A stretch of 64,000 nucleotides of DNA. Origin: a virus. Made by a program: the position numbers and the translations under genes. Below are positions 61,046 to 64,000 of the stretch, one piece after another. Position 1 is the stretch's first letter. Each line of letters opens with the position of its first letter. The stretch covers positions 1-64,000 of the IMG/VR virus record IMGVR_UViG_3300042731_005759; one strand, given 5' to 3'. The notes beneath the pieces are model-generated. The model was not told the DNA's origin. It worked only from the letters and a program-made list of their open reading frames with translations, and made no database searches.

Positions 61046-61052
61046 TATTTAT
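61046..61052 (+). promoter_or_regulatory. Late-promoter motif before giant baseplate gene
   Basis: TATTTAT lies 18 bases before the ATG at 61071, within a 64-base gap. Confidence 0.55.
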
Positions 61053-61070
61053 CTTAATAAAGATAGTTAT

Positions 61071-64000
61071 ATGCCGAGTTATTTAGATTTTGATTCAACC
61101 GCTCAATTCAGAGATAGTATTTTAGCGAGGACCCTACAACAACCAAATGGTCCTCAAACATTTACTAATTCCTCTTATGCAGTTGAAACACTAAATGATT
61201 TTGCAAATACTGACCCAGGTGAGGTTGATACAAATTTAACTACTCTACTTCAAACACCTTCAACAAGAAACACATTTACGGTTGATGCATATGATGAAGT
61301 CAATCAACTAAGAGACATACCACGTCTAACCAACGACGGTCTTTATCCCTATTTCACAAATTCAGATTATAGTTTAGTTGGTATCATGGCGACTGAGAAC
61401 TATGATAATGAATCACGTTTGATGCAATTTGCGGCACGTAATATCAGGGAAAACTCACAAGGACCTGTACTGGCAAGAATAACTCAAAATTTAGTTGCCG
61501 CGACGTATGGTAGAGTAAGATTAATCGATGCATTAGAAGGAAACCTTGCAACCGCAACTAATATTGTTACAGGTAGAGAAGACTTAATAGAAAAAAATTA
61601 TAAGATTACCGTCGCTAAAACATTGGCGGGTAAGGCGATAGACTTTATACAAACGGTAGCGGGAGTTGAATTCCCTTGGAGTGAAATACCAGGTGATTAT
61701 TTAACTGACCCAAGAAACCCAATTAACAACAGACCCGAACCACAAACAGGTTTAGGTGCAATCATACAAGATGTTACAGGTGTTTTAGGTTCTTTAATTG
61801 GTATACAAAGAAGACCAAAACTAAGTAGAAAACCATCTGACCTGATGATTGAATATATGGGTAGTGGACAGAAAGATGTTCTATTTGATAACCTTAGATA
61901 TTCTACATATGCACCAAACTATACAAAAACCGCAAGATCACAACAATCGTCAAAACTCTTCAACTTCGTAAACCAAGTTGGGGATGCAATAAACGATGTC
62001 TTAGGTACAGGTGCACCAAGAGGACTTGCATATATTGGGGATGATAGAGGAGAAGATGTTAAATATGCTATGGGCGACTTCAATGATAATATTGTCAGAA
62101 GTAGTTACTATCTAAGTTTAATGTTTGATCAAGTACAAACAGAATTATTTAGGAGACAGGTTGGTATCCCTGAAGGAGGACCAATTGGTGGTAACTTAAC
62201 ATGGTATAGTAGTAACTCACAAAATAAATTAGGTGAGAACAATGATGAGTATAATTTAGAAAGATCACAATTAGAACAAAGTTTATCAAACACATATTCA
62301 TTTAGATCTGATTCTATATTAGGTAAAACACAAGAACTTTTAAATACAATGCCTTCTGATGGAGGGGCGGCAAGATCACACGTCGCAAATGCGATTGACC
62401 AAACAAGTAGAATTTTCAGAGAAGGAGACAAAATGATATCAAGAGGTTCCGCAATACAATATGTAGATAAGTTTGGTGGTGAAAGTGGTGTTGAATATTG
62501 TAGAGTGTGGACTAAAGACAATCCATATATGAATATGTCTGATACCATGAAGAGGACAGGTAACGTAAGAAAGTTTGATGATAGTGTAATGACAACACCA
62601 TGGAACTTAAACTACGGACCAATGTCAAACGGACAAGGAAGTTTCGAAGGTTCGTCTAACATTGTAAAAGGTGGTGATGGTTACTACGCAAAAAAATATA
62701 TGTTCTCCATAGAAAATTTGGCGTGGAAAACATCTAATCTACCTGGTTTCACATACAGTGACTTACCTTTCTGTGAAAGAGGTAATAATGGTGGTAGAGT
62801 AATGTGGTTTCCGCCATATGATTTAAAAGTTTCAGAACAAAACAATGCAAGATGGGAAAGTAATAACTTCTTAGGAAGACCTGAACCAATCTACACATAT
62901 CAAAATACAGAGAGATCGGGACAAATACAATTCAAAGTAATTGTTGACCACCCAAGTATTCTAAATCTTATGGTAAGTAAGGTCTTTAAAGATATGTCAG
63001 ATGAAGAAGCGGATAACTACATAAACGCTTTCTTCGCAGGATGTGAGGAAATTGATTTCTATAGTCTTATTAGAACATATACAACACTCACTAATGAAGA
63101 TATTAATAACATTAAAAAATATTTAGAAGCGGGTACAGATCCCGAAGTAATCAAAAAGATTAAGGTAGAACAAGGTGAAGCGGAGGATATAGAACCGATT
63201 GAACAAGAACCAATTGAACAAACAGCCGAAGAATTTAAAGTAACTTTGTTTTTCCCTAACGACATTCCGAAGATGGGGTCTAATCAAGTATCCGCTAAAG
63301 ATGACTACTCGACAGTAAAATCTATGTATGACACAATGTACGGTGGTGGTACAGGAGATTATATGCAAAAACTTGAAAACGGTCTAATATTATTATCAAA
63401 TAGTAATATAACGTCGGCAGTTAAAAACGATAAAAGAGTCATTTTTGGTAATGAAGACCAAGTAATAGACTCAACAAAAATCGATTTAATAAAAAATAAA
63501 ATTACATCCGCGTTTACTAAACTAAATTCAAATTACTCCGCATATGAAGATCAAATAACGAGTATAAAGACAAGAATAGAAAACAAAGAAATAAAAGAAG
63601 TCAAACTAACCGCAATAACAAGTACTTCTTCCATTGCGGGGGATGACTACAACATCAAACTATCTTTAAGAAGATCTCACAGTATACTTAAGGATGTTGT
63701 AAAAAGAATATCTAAAAATAACAAAGAAATTGAATGGACATCAACAGTACCCACTTCAGGATCAGAGGAAATCGATATCAATAGAGAGTACACTTTCAAA
63801 GAGCTAGGTTTTGAAGACGTTGAAGGTAAATTAATTATTGAGTCCACATCAGAAGGTGAAACCACGTCAGTAGACGCATCTGAATTTGGTGGTGGTGATA
63901 CTAACGTAGATTGTCACAACGACGAAATACAATCCAACACAAACCTTAAAAAGACGGCACCTGTCACTTTTTATTGTAGACAAGGAACTATTGACTTTAC
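61071..64000 (+). CDS. Giant baseplate/tail protein (partial, runs off right edge)
   Basis: The frame opens at ATG 61071 (MPSYLDFDSTAQFRDSILAR) and stays open to the window end: at least 976 residues. A region near 580-640, VMWFPPYDLKVSEQNNARWE then RPEPIYTYQNTERSGQIQFK, is typical of large baseplate proteins of T4-like aquatic phages. Near 855-880, DYNIKLSLRRSHSILKDVVK resembles the N..LS.RRA..V signature of OmpA-type peptidoglycan-binding domains. Glu/Ile-rich repeats (EDIEPIEQEPIEQ) occur near 705-720. It is probably a baseplate hub or wedge component; full length and ending are unknown. Confidence 0.75.
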   Translation, partial: MPSYLDFDSTAQFRDSILARTLQQPNGPQTFTNSSYAVETLNDFANTDPGEVDTNLTTLLQTPSTRNTFTVDAYDEVNQLRDIPRLTNDGLYPYFTNSDYSLVGIMATENYDNESRLMQFAARNIRENSQGPVLARITQNLVAATYGRVRLIDALEGNLATATNIVTGREDLIEKNYKITVAKTLAGKAIDFIQTVAGVEFPWSEIPGDYLTDPRNPINNRPEPQTGLGAIIQDVTGVLGSLIGIQRRPKLSRKPSDLMIEYMGSGQKDVLFDNLRYSTYAPNYTKTARSQQSSKLFNFVNQVGDAINDVLGTGAPRGLAYIGDDRGEDVKYAMGDFNDNIVRSSYYLSLMFDQVQTELFRRQVGIPEGGPIGGNLTWYSSNSQNKLGENNDEYNLERSQLEQSLSNTYSFRSDSILGKTQELLNTMPSDGGAARSHVANAIDQTSRIFREGDKMISRGSAIQYVDKFGGESGVEYCRVWTKDNPYMNMSDTMKRTGNVRKFDDSVMTTPWNLNYGPMSNGQGSFEGSSNIVKGGDGYYAKKYMFSIENLAWKTSNLPGFTYSDLPFCERGNNGGRVMWFPPYDLKVSEQNNARWESNNFLGRPEPIYTYQNTERSGQIQFKVIVDHPSILNLMVSKVFKDMSDEEADNYINAFFAGCEEIDFYSLIRTYTTLTNEDINNIKKYLEAGTDPEVIKKIKVEQGEAEDIEPIEQEPIEQTAEEFKVTLFFPNDIPKMGSNQVSAKDDYSTVKSMYDTMYGGGTGDYMQKLENGLILLSNSNITSAVKNDKRVIFGNEDQVIDSTKIDLIKNKITSAFTKLNSNYSAYEDQITSIKTRIENKEIKEVKLTAITSTSSIAGDDYNIKLSLRRSHSILKDVVKRISKNNKEIEWTSTVPTSGSEEIDINREYTFKELGFEDVEGKLIIESTSEGETTSVDASEFGGGDTNVDCHNDEIQSNTNLKKTAPVTFYCRQGTIDF

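Overview
The window is a 64-kb piece of the genome of a large tailed phage with a T4-type contractile-tail (myovirus) virion. It carries recognisable counterparts of T4 gp13, 15, 17, 18, 19, 20, 21, 22, 23, 26, 43 and 55. Both ends cut through a gene: a membrane/coiled-coil protein at the left and a giant baseplate/tail protein at the right. The DNA is AT-rich, genes are tightly packed (many 1-4 base overlaps), and no interval above about 280 bases lacks a gene. The host is most probably a member of the Bacteroidota (inference). Shine-Dalgarno-like sequences are absent before starts. A host-type promoter resembling the Bacteroidota TAnnTTTG element precedes the DNA polymerase gene. Several accessory families (a DUF6580-type membrane protein, a possible DUF4494 protein, bS21, LamG-like adhesins) are common in that phylum.

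Layout. 1-904 (minus): partial membrane/coiled-coil protein, tRNA-Glu, DUF6580-type membrane protein. 1109-2236 (plus): holin-like protein and amidase, a lysis cassette. 2393-4962: a ClpC-like unfoldase divergent from a small heat-shock protein. 5074-9495 (plus): KTSC protein, nucleotidyltransferase and acidic virion-type proteins. 9552-18677 (plus): head module in T4 order (terminase, portal, protease, scaffold, major capsid protein), interrupted by a reverse-strand gene for ribosomal protein bS21. 18761-37173: dCMP deaminase, then a long minus-strand block with basic/Cys domain proteins, baseplate-type proteins, the late sigma factor gp55, three glycosyltransferases, PhoH, dUTPase and repeat proteins. 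37227-45715 (plus): adhesin/tail-fibre module with Thr/Pro-rich tracts, LamG-like domains and a trypsin-like protease. 45863-48721: family B DNA polymerase. 48718-54496: neck and tail-completion genes mixed with a possible nuclease, an SNF2 helicase and a small ribbon-helix-helix gene. 54618-64000 (plus): sheath, tube, gp26/gp51-like baseplate genes, tape measure and a giant baseplate protein.

How it fits together. A 7-base element, TATTTAT, stands upstream of most virion operons on both strands and is probably the late promoter read by the phage's gp55-like sigma factor; the polymerase gene instead has a host-type promoter. In nine cases TATTTAT ends only 4-5 bases before the ATG, which would give leaderless or nearly leaderless late mRNAs. 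The same phage encodes its own bS21, the small-subunit protein tied to start-site selection in this phylum. Together these suggest a phage-specific late translation strategy, the most interesting hypothesis in the window. Other points of interest are the protease-bearing adhesin, exact DNA repeats shared between adhesin genes, and a gp51-like gene without an ATG that overlaps gp26.
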